In this document: positions 46,606-54,880 of the stretch, piece by piece | How the letters are laid out: each line of letters opens with the position of its first letter | How positions within the stretch are numbered: position 1 is the stretch's first letter | From: Pedobacter ginsengisoli | Lineage (GTDB): Bacteria; Bacteroidota; Bacteroidia; Sphingobacteriales; Sphingobacteriaceae | Length of the DNA stretch: 64,000 nucleotides | Direction: 5' to 3' | Assembly: GCF_030244015.1 (NCBI RefSeq) | Contig: NZ_JASSYX010000004.1 | Location: 248,001-312,000, forward strand | Notes under the pieces: generated by a model | Database searches by the model: none | Seen by the model: the letters and a program-made list of their open reading frames with translations, nothing else | What the model was told of the DNA's origin: nothing | Made by a program: the position numbers and the translations under genes

Positions 46606-47556
46606 TCATTTGAAACTTAATCCAGAGACCCTTTCCTTTTCTATCAAAAACTCTTTCCAGATCTCATTCAATATTTCTTCCGCCGGGCGAACCTGCTTCA
46701 GCATGGCCGAAACCTGTCCGATCTCCAGTTCGCCCTGCTCCATATCCCCTTCAAACATTCCCAGCTTTGCCCTTGCACGTCCCAGCAATCGCACGAGAAC
46801 CTCTGCATCTGCACCCTGGGCTTCCGCCTGGGCCACCGCATCTGCAAATTCGTTCTTCAGCAAGCGCACCGGCACCAGTTTTTTCATCCTGAGCTTAGTA
46901 TCACCTTCCCCGGCACTAATGATCCTGTGCTTAAAATCCGGATGCGCCGAAGACTCCTCTGCCACCGCAAACGCAGAACCGATCTGCACTGCATCGGCAC
47001 CCAGGGCCATCGCTGCCAGCATGGCCCTGCCACTTCCTATCCCGCCCGCGGCGATCACAGGAATTTTCACCCGGGCACAGATCATGGGCACCAGGCACAT
47101 GGTGGTCGTCTCTTCCCTGCCATTGTGTCCCCCCGCTTCAAAACCTTCCGCTACTATTGCATCCGCGCCAGAGGCCTCAGCCTTCAGCGCAAATTTGCTG
47201 TTGGCAATGACGTGCACCACTATAATTCCATTTCTCTTTAAATATTCCGTCCAGGTCGCCGGATTTCCCGCCGAAGTAAATACAATACTTACCTTTTCTT
47301 CGGTAATGATCTCCATGATCTCCTGCACCTCAGGGTAGAGTAAGGGTACATTCACCGCAAAAGGCCGGTCAGTAGCCTGCTTACACTTTTGAATGTGCTG
47401 CCTCAGCACTGCCGGATACATAGAACCTGCCCCGATAATACCCAGCCCGCCGGCATTGGACACCGCCGAGGCAAGCCTCCAGCCACTGCACCAGACCATT
47501 CCGGCCTGTACGATCGGGTATTTGATGTTGAAAAGTTCAGTAATCCTGTTGCTCAT
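46606..47556 (-). CDS. Nitronate monooxygenase family flavoprotein
   Basis: A 316-residue TIM-barrel FMN protein of the NMO/2-nitropropane dioxygenase family. It begins with NIKYPIVQAGMVWCSGWRLA and has the FMN phosphate motifs GGIGSGRAMLAAMALGADAVQIGSAF. Members oxidise alkyl nitronates or act as enoyl-ACP reductases (FabK) in some bacteria. The conserved AGGHNG-type motif (EAGGHNGREE) is present, which favours NMO, but both remain possible. Confidence 0.85.
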   Translation of the reverse strand: MSNRITELFNIKYPIVQAGMVWCSGWRLASAVSNAGGLGIIGAGSMYPAVLRQHIQKCKQATDRPFAVNVPLLYPEVQEIMEIITEEKVSIVFTSAGNPATWTEYLKRNGIIVVHVIANSKFALKAEASGADAIVAEGFEAGGHNGREETTTMCLVPMICARVKIPVIAAGGIGSGRAMLAAMALGADAVQIGSAFAVAEESSAHPDFKHRIISAGEGDTKLRMKKLVPVRLLKNEFADAVAQAEAQGADAEVLVRLLGRARAKLGMFEGDMEQGELEIGQVSAMLKQVRPAEEILNEIWKEFLIEKERVSGLSFK

Positions 47557-47607
47557 GTCATTGCAAAACTATGTTAATCTGTGTAGTTAATGGTAACGAC
47601 TCTTATT

Positions 47608-48786
47608 TTAATACAAACGTCTCATTTCCCTTCCCAATACAACCTTTCCGTTCAGTTCCTTAAAATCAAGCAAATTTATACCAGGCCGTCTACCAGGTTC
47701 AAGGCTGCCATACCTGTCACCGATCCCTAAAAACTCCGCGCCGTTCCTGGTAGCCCACCGGATCAGTTCCTCTGCCGGGATTTCAAAATTATCCTGCAGG
47801 CACAGCATCTCCGCAAAAATACTCAATCCGGTATTACTGGCCAGGCTGTCCGTACCCAGGGTAATTTTTGCACCCGCCGACCGCAGCATATCCACATCAG
47901 GCAGCCTGTTCTCTATGTATAAATTGGCATTCGGACACAGGCACCAGTACAGGTACGGGTGCCGTGCCTGCGCAAAAGTCACATCAGCATGATCGCTCAT
48001 TGTATTGTGAACCAGAAGGGTCCTCAGCCGGTCCGACATCATCGGCAATACCGTTTGCAGTGAAGTTTTACCACTGGGCACATAAAAACCGGTATCCAGA
48101 CCCAAAAACTCATACAATTTCAAAAAACCACCTTCCTTCCGCTCGAAAAAAGCATTCTCATCTGGTGTCTCCTGATTGTGTATGCTTACCGGACCGTTTA
48201 GTTCGTCCGCCACCAGGCGTAGCTCATCAAACAATTCCGCAGAAACCGAATAAGGTGCATGTGGTACAATACTAAGCGGGAAACCCGCAAACTCTGGTTT
48301 AAATTCCAGCGCCCTGCCTAAAGAGGCTTTTGCCGTTGCCGGGTTAAAACCCATCACCTCCAGGAAAGTGTGGTAGTAGATTGGGCTGCTGCGTTTAACC
48401 CCCGATGAAATCGCCAGGTTGGCTATATCTCCAACTGCCGCTATACCATTCTCGAACATCTCCATATCAGCCTGATACATCGCCCGTTCTATGGCAGAAT
48501 CATCAGTACCGCGCAGTTTCATTACTGCCTGCACAAAATCCGTCAGCCCGGTATGCTGTGCCACCTGCCCCCTCAAATGGGAAAGCTCCAGGTGACAGTG
48601 AGTATTGATAAATCCCGGCACCAGCAATCCTTCATAATACCTGATATTTTCAACTTGTGCCTCTTTTGCTTCATCAGCATTAAGCACCGCTGTAATCATG
48701 CCATTCTCATCAACCCCCAGCACTCCATTTTTTATAGGCGCAGCATTAACAGGATAAACATAAGACGCCGAGATATACGCAATCAT
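47608..48786 (-). CDS. Amidohydrolase family protein (deaminase-like)
   Basis: A 392-residue metal-dependent hydrolase of the AtzA/TrzN/MqnX-like group. It has H63-x-H65 in GFINTHCHLELSH, later SIHNQETPDE and LVHNTMSDHAD histidines, and the catalytic aspartate in LGTDSLASN. Relatives deaminate adenine-type nucleosides, including aminodeoxyfutalosine in one menaquinone route. No other futalosine gene is nearby, so the substrate is open. It is divergent from the WYL regulator. Confidence 0.8.
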   Translation of the reverse strand: MIAYISASYVYPVNAAPIKNGVLGVDENGMITAVLNADEAKEAQVENIRYYEGLLVPGFINTHCHLELSHLRGQVAQHTGLTDFVQAVMKLRGTDDSAIERAMYQADMEMFENGIAAVGDIANLAISSGVKRSSPIYYHTFLEVMGFNPATAKASLGRALEFKPEFAGFPLSIVPHAPYSVSAELFDELRLVADELNGPVSIHNQETPDENAFFERKEGGFLKLYEFLGLDTGFYVPSGKTSLQTVLPMMSDRLRTLLVHNTMSDHADVTFAQARHPYLYWCLCPNANLYIENRLPDVDMLRSAGAKITLGTDSLASNTGLSIFAEMLCLQDNFEIPAEELIRWATRNGAEFLGIGDRYGSLEPGRRPGINLLDFKELNGKVVLGREMRRLY

Positions 48787-48865
48787 CCAGATATTCCTTT
48801 AAATTTCATGCCGATAAAATTACACTTTTATTTAAGTTTGCAATACCCGCAATCTCAGCAATCAT

Positions 48866-49555
48866 ATGAACCGCATAGACAGACTTTTTGGAATCCTCAT
48901 TTTATTGCAAAGTAGAAAATATGTAACTGCTGAGAAGATCGCCGGTCAGTTTGACATCAGCGTACGTACCGTTTACCGGGATGTGAAAGCGCTTTCCGAG
49001 CAAGGCATCCCCATCAGTTTTGAACAGCCAAAAGGCTATTTCATTGTGCAGGGCTATTTTCTTCCGCCCGTCTCTTTTAGTTCCGATGAAGCCAACGCCC
49101 TGCTGCTCATGGAGCACCTGGCTTCCCGCTTCGCGGATAAATCTATCCGTACCCATTACACCAACGCGCTTGACAAGGTCAAAGGCGTATTGAAGCACAC
49201 GCAAAAAGAGAAGCTTGAATTGCTCAATAAAAGCATCAAAACACAGGCACATCACCTGATGGAGAATGAATTTGACCATTTATCAGACCTTCAGAATGCA
49301 ATTTCCGGACAGTGCATCATTGAGATCGGCTACCAAAACAATAACGGGGAAAGCAGCAAGCGGGAAGTGGAGGCTATTGGCCTGATCTTTTACGCGTTCA
49401 ACTGGCACCTGATCGCCTGGTGCCACATGAGACACGAGTACCGGGACTTCCGGGTTTCCAGGATCGTAAAAGTTAGAAATTCAGGCATCCCTTTCAGGAA
49501 AAAGGACCACATGCCACTCAGTGACTACATGAAATTTCTCCCGGTCACTTACTAA
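48866..49555 (+). CDS. YafY-type transcriptional regulator (HTH + WYL)
   Basis: A 229-residue regulator with an N-terminal winged HTH (about 1-60, with the recognition region QFDISVRTVYRDVKAL) and a C-terminal WYL ligand-sensing domain (about 140-215). WYL proteins often respond to nucleotides or DNA ends, but the target is unknown here. A TAAGTTTG box lies at 48833-48840, 26 nt before the ATG, without a clear -33 partner. It is divergent from the amidohydrolase, which could be its target. Confidence 0.88.
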   Translation: MNRIDRLFGILILLQSRKYVTAEKIAGQFDISVRTVYRDVKALSEQGIPISFEQPKGYFIVQGYFLPPVSFSSDEANALLLMEHLASRFADKSIRTHYTNALDKVKGVLKHTQKEKLELLNKSIKTQAHHLMENEFDHLSDLQNAISGQCIIEIGYQNNNGESSKREVEAIGLIFYAFNWHLIAWCHMRHEYRDFRVSRIVKVRNSGIPFRKKDHMPLSDYMKFLPVTY

Positions 49556-49569
49556 TCAAGAACAATTTG

Positions 49570-50724
49570 TTAAGGCAGGACAAAGACCTTGCTGCCTTCT
49601 ATTCTGAAATGCACGTTTCCGGTCAGTTCCAGCATATCCAGCACTTCGCGGAGTTTTGCCTGGTTAGAAATACTGCCGCCAAAGCGCTGTTTGCTTATCA
49701 GTTTGTCCTGATAGATGACTTCCACATTATATCTGCGCGCCAGTTTTATCATGATATTTTCAAGCGACTCCCTCCTGAATACAAAGTCTCCTTCTTTCCA
49801 GGCCACCATATCTTCAGTGTCCACCTGAACCACATCAATCGTTTCGCCTGAACTTATAGCCTGCTGACCAGGCTTCAGAATGCTTGAACGGACTACTTTA
49901 CCGTCCCCGGACAAGGCCGATACTTTTACAGCACCTTCCAGTAAGGTCGTTTTGACAACCTGTTCATCACCATAAGCCGAGATATTAAAATGTGTTCCGA
50001 GGACTTCTATCATCTGGTTCTGCACCGACACAAAGAAAGGATGCGCTTTATCTTTAGAAACTTCAAAGTAGGCCTCGCCGCTGAGGGAAAGCCTTCGCTT
50101 TTGTATGTCAGCGAAGACAATAGGGAATATGAGGGTTGTAGCGGCGTTTAGCCATACTTTGGTGTCATCCGACAATAAGATTTCCATTTGACCATCCCGG
50201 GGGGTGGTGATTTTAGTTAATGATCCCGCATCCATCTGGCTTACCGGGCCTGTTATTTTGCAGGTGATCAGTTGCTCACCTGCCTTAATGATCTCCAGTC
50301 CTGGCTGCCGCACCAGCAGACCAATCCTGGCATCAGTTAAATTAATTTTCTTACCGTCAGCCAATGTCAGCATCACCTTATCAGCGATCTTTTCATCCTG
50401 ACCTGCAATTTGTACAACCTGTTTTTCCTTCCCATTTTTCAGCCCGTCACCGGGCTTAAAAAATAGAACGGCGCCAAGTAAGGACGCAAAAACCGCCGCA
50501 GCCGTTCCAACACGTACTATCCACAATCTTCTTGTCCTTACCTCAGCCTCCTCTGAAAGCGTACTATATATTTTTTTGCCCATTTCTGAGATTCTCTGTT
50601 CAGAAATGTCAACTCCATATTCATTAAACTGCATATACCAGCGCTCCACCAATGCCATCTCGGCTTCAGTGCACTCCCCCTTGCTATATCTCGCAAGTAA
50701 ATCTCTAACGTTTATATTTTCCAT
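49570..50724 (-). CDS. FecR-type anti-sigma factor
   Basis: A 384-residue inner-membrane protein. The N-terminal cytoplasmic part (about 1-85) binds the sigma factor, one membrane helix follows (WIVRVGTAAAVFASLLGAVL), and the periplasmic part has a FecR domain (PRDGQMEILLSDDTKVWLNA) and a C-terminal DUF4974 domain. In Bacteroidetes such proteins sense a SusC/D-type receptor. No TonB-dependent receptor follows, so this is an orphan pair with the ECF sigma gene 110 nt upstream. Confidence 0.93.
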   Translation of the reverse strand: MENINVRDLLARYSKGECTEAEMALVERWYMQFNEYGVDISEQRISEMGKKIYSTLSEEAEVRTRRLWIVRVGTAAAVFASLLGAVLFFKPGDGLKNGKEKQVVQIAGQDEKIADKVMLTLADGKKINLTDARIGLLVRQPGLEIIKAGEQLITCKITGPVSQMDAGSLTKITTPRDGQMEILLSDDTKVWLNAATTLIFPIVFADIQKRRLSLSGEAYFEVSKDKAHPFFVSVQNQMIEVLGTHFNISAYGDEQVVKTTLLEGAVKVSALSGDGKVVRSSILKPGQQAISSGETIDVVQVDTEDMVAWKEGDFVFRRESLENIMIKLARRYNVEVIYQDKLISKQRFGGSISNQAKLREVLDMLELTGNVHFRIEGSKVFVLP

Positions 50725-50834
50725 TAAGAGTTTGAGCTATCTGATTTAAAGGTAAAACGATTAAGTAAGCCGGAACAGGAAGATTTTTGTTGAAAAAAAA
50801 TGAAATAAACTACAAATAACTGTAAGCCAATGAA

Positions 50835-51422
50835 TTAAAAAGGACCGTACAAGAAATAAATGATGATAAAAATATCTGTCTTCTTTCTCAGTATTTTGAT
50901 TGCATTGCTGATCTGCTTGCTCACATTATGCTCCGATGTATTTAGTTTTGCCGCAATTTCCTTGTGCGTCAGGTTACCTTTCCTGCTCAGCTCAAATATC
51001 TCACGCATCTTCTTTGGAAGTGCCTGGATCTCCCGCTCAATATAGATCATGAATTCTTTTTCCCTGATCAGGTGATCGGTATTCGAATAACTGTTGCGCT
51101 GCGCAAAATCCTGCAGTGAAGTCTCTACGTAATTTGAACGGACCTTTTGATGGGCAAAAATATCCAGGATTCTATTTCTGGTGATGGTATACAGGTACCC
51201 GGCCAGGTTGGCCGAGTTAATTTCCTGTTCTCTTCGCATCCAAAGGCCAGCAAACAATTCCTGGATTACATCCTTAGCCAGTTCCTCGTCCCGCAGTTTT
51301 TTATAGGCATGATTGAGCAGGAGATAATGGTACCTGTTATAGATCTCCGTATATGCACGGCGGTCCGATGCCTTAAGCATCCCAAGTAATTCTACATCAT
51401 CAAAACTTTTATAGTCAATCAT
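50835..51422 (-). CDS. ECF RNA polymerase sigma factor (Bacteroidetes FecI-like)
   Basis: A 195-residue sigma-70 family ECF factor. Region 2 includes DVIQELFAGLWMRR and region 4 includes LPKKMREIFELSRKGNLTHKEIAAKLN, followed by a C-terminal hydrophobic tail (FIIIYFLYGPF) seen in Bacteroides-type ECF factors. The ATG at 51422 gives MIDYKSFDDVELL; an upstream TTG would add ten residues. Its regulator is the FecR gene downstream. Its own 5' region holds the heptamer array. Confidence 0.92.
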   Translation of the reverse strand: MIDYKSFDDVELLGMLKASDRRAYTEIYNRYHYLLLNHAYKKLRDEELAKDVIQELFAGLWMRREQEINSANLAGYLYTITRNRILDIFAHQKVRSNYVETSLQDFAQRNSYSNTDHLIREKEFMIYIEREIQALPKKMREIFELSRKGNLTHKEIAAKLNTSEHNVSKQISNAIKILRKKTDIFIIIYFLYGPF

Positions 51423-51646
51423 TAATCGCAGTCCCTCTTTTACAAAAATCAATTATTCAAATTGAAAAATGAAATATTTGAGATACGCTTTTATTCACAA
51501 TATCTGTGTTAATAAGTCACTTCTCTGATTTCAAGAGATCCTTTTACCTTTAACTGACATTAAAATCCTACAGAGCTTCCGGTATCCGATTGCCCTCTGT
51601 CCGGATAGCCCCTGTTTCTTACACAAGTAATAGATGCGTTAACACT

Positions 51647-51746
51647 GAGTACGCTATGAGTACGGGGTGAGTACGCCCTGAGTACGCCTTTTTCTCAGAG
51701 AAAAGGCGTACTCAGGGCGTACTCAGAATGCATGCATCCCGTACTC
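51647..51746. repeat. 11-nt-phased GAGTACG heptamer array forming a long palindrome
   Basis: Four direct copies of GAGTACG start at 51647, 51658, 51669 and 51680, exactly 11 nt apart. Three reverse copies (CGTACTC) start at 51707, 51718 and 51740; the missing register position 51729 holds TGCATGC. The arms 51668-51692 and 51701-51725 are perfect 25-nt inverted repeats around an 8-nt loop. The spacer between the sigma gene (51422) and dinB (51905) is 482 nt; apart from this array I see nothing I can assign in it. It could be a cooperative operator, a long hairpin in RNA or a dispersed repeat. Confidence 0.85.
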
Positions 51747-51904
51747 GATATTAACATATGTACCAACCAGGCAATACGCATAGAAGAGGCAGACACTATT
51801 TGTACTATTTTAGTAAAAAAGAAAATCACACTGCCATAGGGTTGTCAGTGGCCTGTCTTTTCTTTGTGTTATCAATCTGAAATCATAAATAGATAACAAA
51901 AATC

Positions 51905-52402
51905 ATGAGCAGAATTAAGCAATTTTTAAAAGAACTGAACGAACAGGCACTGGTAACCCGAAAAATGCTGGAAAGGGTCCCTACAGACAAATTTGAGTGG
52001 CAGCCACACCAAAAAAGTATGACCATCAAAAGGCTGGCCACACATATCGCAGAACTTCCTACCTGGATCACTATGGCGCTGACCACAGACGAACTCGATT
52101 TTGAGAACAACCCTTACCTGCCAGTCGATGTCAATAGCACTGAAGAACTGCTCGCTTATTTTGAAAAGTCCCTGGAAGATGGCAGAAGCCTTCTGACCCC
52201 AGAATATGAAAATGTACTGGATAAAGGCTGGACTCTAAGAAGCGGCGAGCAAATCTTCAGTGTAGATCCTAAAGCTGATGTGATCAGGATGAGCATCAAC
52301 CAAATCATCCATCACAGGGCGCAGTTAGGCGTCTTTCTCAGACTGCTTGACATACCAATCCCGGGAAGCTTTGGTCCAAGTGCCGACGAAATGAATTTTT
52401 AA
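51905..52402 (+). CDS. DinB-family protein
   Basis: A 165-residue four-helix-bundle protein of the DinB/YfiT superfamily, which often uses a His-based metal site. Candidate ligands are H47 in ATHIAEL and HH in IIHHRAQLGV near residue 139. Members include thiol transferases and DNA-damage-induced proteins of unknown activity, and the function here is open. It is a single gene with its own terminator overlapping the stop. Confidence 0.88.
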   Translation: MSRIKQFLKELNEQALVTRKMLERVPTDKFEWQPHQKSMTIKRLATHIAELPTWITMALTTDELDFENNPYLPVDVNSTEELLAYFEKSLEDGRSLLTPEYENVLDKGWTLRSGEQIFSVDPKADVIRMSINQIIHHRAQLGVFLRLLDIPIPGSFGPSADEMNF

Positions 52403-52421
52403 GCCCATGAAATGGGTTTTT
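52401..52421 (+). terminator. Terminator of the DinB gene
   Basis: CCCAT (52404-52408) pairs with ATGGG (52412-52416) around GAA, extended by an A/G-to-T flank and followed by five T. It overlaps the stop codon of the DinB gene. Confidence 0.75.
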
Positions 52422-52429
52422 AAAATGGT

Positions 52430-52456
52430 ATCCGGCATTTTAAAATGGGGCCGGAT
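52430..52456. repeat. Nested palindrome between dinB and rluF
   Basis: ATCCGGC (52430-52436) is the perfect inverse of GCCGGAT (52450-52456), enclosing CATTTTAAAATG, itself a perfect palindrome. The sequence TTTTAAAATGG is also directly repeated at 52417 and 52439. Role unknown. Confidence 0.55.
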
Positions 52457-52507
52457 GGTCTTCAAGTTTAGTCTCTTTTGTTTTTGAACAAGGCGGCACG
52501 GAATGGT

Positions 52508-52524
52508 GTGATTTTAAAAATCAC
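52508..52524. promoter_or_regulatory. 17-bp operator-like palindrome
   Basis: GTGATTTT and AAAATCAC are perfect 8-bp inverted half-sites separated by one base. The geometry suits a dimeric regulator or a small hairpin. No promoter box was recognised nearby. Confidence 0.4.
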
Positions 52525-52543
52525 AAGGTTTCATAGCATATGT

Positions 52544-52592
52544 GGTTATAAATTGATTCCTTTGTAAATTATTAGGAAATCAATTTATAATC
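52544..52592 (+). promoter_or_regulatory. Long hairpin immediately before rluF
   Basis: About 18 bp can form between 52544-52561 and 52574-52592 (core ATAAATTGATTCCT with its inverse, one bulged A and one G-T pair) around a 12-nt loop. It ends 8 nt before the rluF ATG and lacks a T tract, so it is not a standard terminator. It could control rluF translation. Confidence 0.5.
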
Positions 52593-52600
52593 CATTGCTC

Positions 52601-53701
52601 ATGTCTGATTCTACAACCCGGTTAAATAAATACATCAGTGAAAGCGGCCTTTGTTCAAGAAGGGCGGCCGACAGGTATATTGAGCAGGGTAATGTGATTA
52701 TAAATGGCAAGAAGGCCAAAGTCGGCGACAAGGTATTCTTTGGCGACATCGTAACAGTAAACGGCCAGACCATCGAGCCAAAAGAAGTTGAGAATACGGT
52801 TTTGATCGCTTATAATAAACCGGTGGGCATTACCAGCACTACCGAAGCTGGGGTAAAAAGCAATATTGTCGATCACGTAAACCACAGCGAACGTGTATTC
52901 CCGATCGGTCGTTTAGATAAAGATTCCCAGGGACTGATCTTTCTTACTAATAATGGAGACCTGGTCAATAAGATCCTGCGTGCCGGGAATAACCATGAAA
53001 AAGAATACCTGGTTACAGTGAATAAGCCGATTACCGATACTTTTCTGGCTGGTATGGCCAAAGGGGTTCCGGTTCTGGGCGTGATGACTAAAAAATGCAA
53101 GGTCAGCAAGGAAGGCAATAACGTGTTCAAGATCACGCTGGTCCAGGGGCTGAACCGTCAGATCAGAAGAATGTGTGAGCATTTTGGATTTGAGGTGACC
53201 AAACTGGAGCGGGTGCGGATCATGAACATCAGCCTGAAGGGGATTCCATTGGGAGAATGGCGTGAGCTGACTCCTGAAGAACAGACGGAAATCTTTAATA
53301 TGGTAGCCAGATCGAGTTCACTTGAGGATGCTTCTAAAAGCAAAAAAGGTAGCCAGGTTAGTACTGGAGCGGCTGTTAAGGGGGATGGCAGGCCTTCTGC
53401 AGAAAAACCGGCTAAAAAGCCCGCTCACAAATACACGTCCACACGGGACGAAGACCTGATGGAGAACATCACTCCGGGAAGGACTTCGGCAAAACCAGGC
53501 ACATTTAGCAAAGCGGGTGGCAAAAAAACTTCGGTGCGTAAGGGTACAGCTTCGCTGAGCAGGGCAGACAGGCCGGCGGGCGGAAAAGGCAAGGCAGTTG
53601 GAAAAACCCCGGGCAAAATCAAAAGTGCCCCTTCGCAGGGTGACTGGAACAGGACCGGCGGGCCGGACAGGAAAGCCAAAGCAAAGAATAAGAGGCGCTA
53701 A
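52601..53701 (+). CDS. rluF: 23S rRNA pseudouridine synthase RluF-like
   Basis: A 366-residue enzyme with an N-terminal S4 domain (RLNKYISESGLCSRRAADRY) and an RsuA-type catalytic domain with the active aspartate in GRLDKDSQG. From memory, the NKILRAG-x-x-HEKEYLVTV and IRRMCEHFGFEV stretches closely follow E. coli RluF, which modifies U2604 of 23S rRNA. The last roughly 120 residues are low-complexity and strongly basic (K, P, G, S, T). A similar but shorter tail exists in E. coli RluF. The ATG at 52601 is used. Confidence 0.9.
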   Translation: MSDSTTRLNKYISESGLCSRRAADRYIEQGNVIINGKKAKVGDKVFFGDIVTVNGQTIEPKEVENTVLIAYNKPVGITSTTEAGVKSNIVDHVNHSERVFPIGRLDKDSQGLIFLTNNGDLVNKILRAGNNHEKEYLVTVNKPITDTFLAGMAKGVPVLGVMTKKCKVSKEGNNVFKITLVQGLNRQIRRMCEHFGFEVTKLERVRIMNISLKGIPLGEWRELTPEEQTEIFNMVARSSSLEDASKSKKGSQVSTGAAVKGDGRPSAEKPAKKPAHKYTSTRDEDLMENITPGRTSAKPGTFSKAGGKKTSVRKGTASLSRADRPAGGKGKAVGKTPGKIKSAPSQGDWNRTGGPDRKAKAKNKRR

Positions 53702-53713
53702 AAATATTTTTGG

Positions 53714-53721
53714 TACCTTTG
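53714..53721 (+). promoter_or_regulatory. -7 box upstream of rlmN
   Basis: TACCTTTG is a perfect TAnnTTTG box 42 nt before the rlmN ATG and 13 nt after the rluF stop. No TTG is present at the expected -33 position, so the promoter is only tentative. Confidence 0.4.
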
Positions 53722-53762
53722 CAGGCAGATTGCCTTGTTATCTATAATTGCCTTGCACATCA

Positions 53763-54812
53763 ATGCTTCCTACTAAAAAAATAGACATCCGTTCGCTTGA
53801 CCTTCCGCAACTGCAGCAGCATTTTATAGCGATGAAGGAACCTTCCTACCGGGCCAAACAGGTTTACCAGTGGTTATGGGAAAAATCTGCACGGAGTTTT
53901 GAAGAGATGAGCAACATTTCTAAGGAACTCAGGAATAAGCTGGATGAAAACTACGCCATCAACGTGGTGGAAGTGAACAATTCCCAGTTCAGCAATGACC
54001 ATACCATCAAAAACGCATTCAGGCTATACGACGGCAACATCGTAGAAGGGGTACTGATTCCGATGGACGACCGCATGACGGCCTGTGTAAGTTCGCAGGT
54101 AGGCTGCAGTCTGACCTGCAAGTTCTGTGCTACAGGCTATATGGACCGCAAACGGAACCTGAACGCTGATGAGATTTATGATCAGGTGGTGCTGATAGAC
54201 CAGCAGGCAAAAAAGAATTACAATGCACCGCTCACCAATATTGTGTATATGGGTATGGGCGAGCCCCTGCTGAATTATGCCAATGTCATGAAGTCCATTG
54301 AACGCATCACTGCCCCCGATGGGCTGAATATGTCTTACAAACGGATTACGGTTTCTACCGCCGGCATCTCCAAGATGATCAAGAAGCTCGGCGATGATGG
54401 TGCAAAGTTCAACCTGGCATTGTCACTCCATGCTGCCAATGACAAAAAACGGAATGAGATCATGCCAATCAATGAGCACAATTCATTGAAAGCACTGGAA
54501 GAAGCACTAAAGTACTACTTCTCAAAAACTAAGAACCCGGTAACCTACGAATACATTGTTTTTAATGATTTTAATGATGAGCTCGAGGATGCGATGGAAC
54601 TGGCCAGATTTTGCAAACACATTCCCTGCAAGGTCAACCTGATCGAATACAACCCGATCCAGTTTGCAGATTTCATCAATGCTGAAGGGGATAAGATCGA
54701 TGCGTTCTCCAGCTACCTGAAAAGCCAGGGTGTCAATACAAATATCCGGCGCAGCCGGGGTAAGGATATTGATGCGGCCTGCGGACAACTGGCTGTTAAA
54801 GAGCAGAACTAA
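53763..54812 (+). CDS. rlmN: 23S rRNA (A2503-C2)-methyltransferase RlmN
   Basis: A radical-SAM enzyme that methylates A2503 of 23S rRNA and A37 of some tRNAs. The 349-residue protein has the cluster motif CSLTCKFCATG (C-x3-C-x2-C), the MGMGEPLLN region and a C-terminal RRSRGKDIDAACGQL, whose cysteine is the methyl-carrying residue of the family. The ATG at 53763 gives MLPTKKIDIRSL. It follows rluF, another 23S-modifying gene. Confidence 0.96.
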   Translation: MLPTKKIDIRSLDLPQLQQHFIAMKEPSYRAKQVYQWLWEKSARSFEEMSNISKELRNKLDENYAINVVEVNNSQFSNDHTIKNAFRLYDGNIVEGVLIPMDDRMTACVSSQVGCSLTCKFCATGYMDRKRNLNADEIYDQVVLIDQQAKKNYNAPLTNIVYMGMGEPLLNYANVMKSIERITAPDGLNMSYKRITVSTAGISKMIKKLGDDGAKFNLALSLHAANDKKRNEIMPINEHNSLKALEEALKYYFSKTKNPVTYEYIVFNDFNDELEDAMELARFCKHIPCKVNLIEYNPIQFADFINAEGDKIDAFSSYLKSQGVNTNIRRSRGKDIDAACGQLAVKEQN

Positions 54813-54880
54813 CTCCAGGCTGGTGTTGTTATAAGGCGGCCCGACTACCGCTATACCCTGCAAAAGGTCTAACTTAGGCG

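Noticed and set aside
51647..51746. CRISPR array
   Set aside because: The repeats are 7 nt with 4-nt spacing and change orientation, there are no cas genes, and the spacers are too short.
51905..52402. DinB-family gene as DNA polymerase IV
   Set aside because: The 165-residue protein is a four-helix DinB/YfiT superfamily member, not the polymerase also called DinB.
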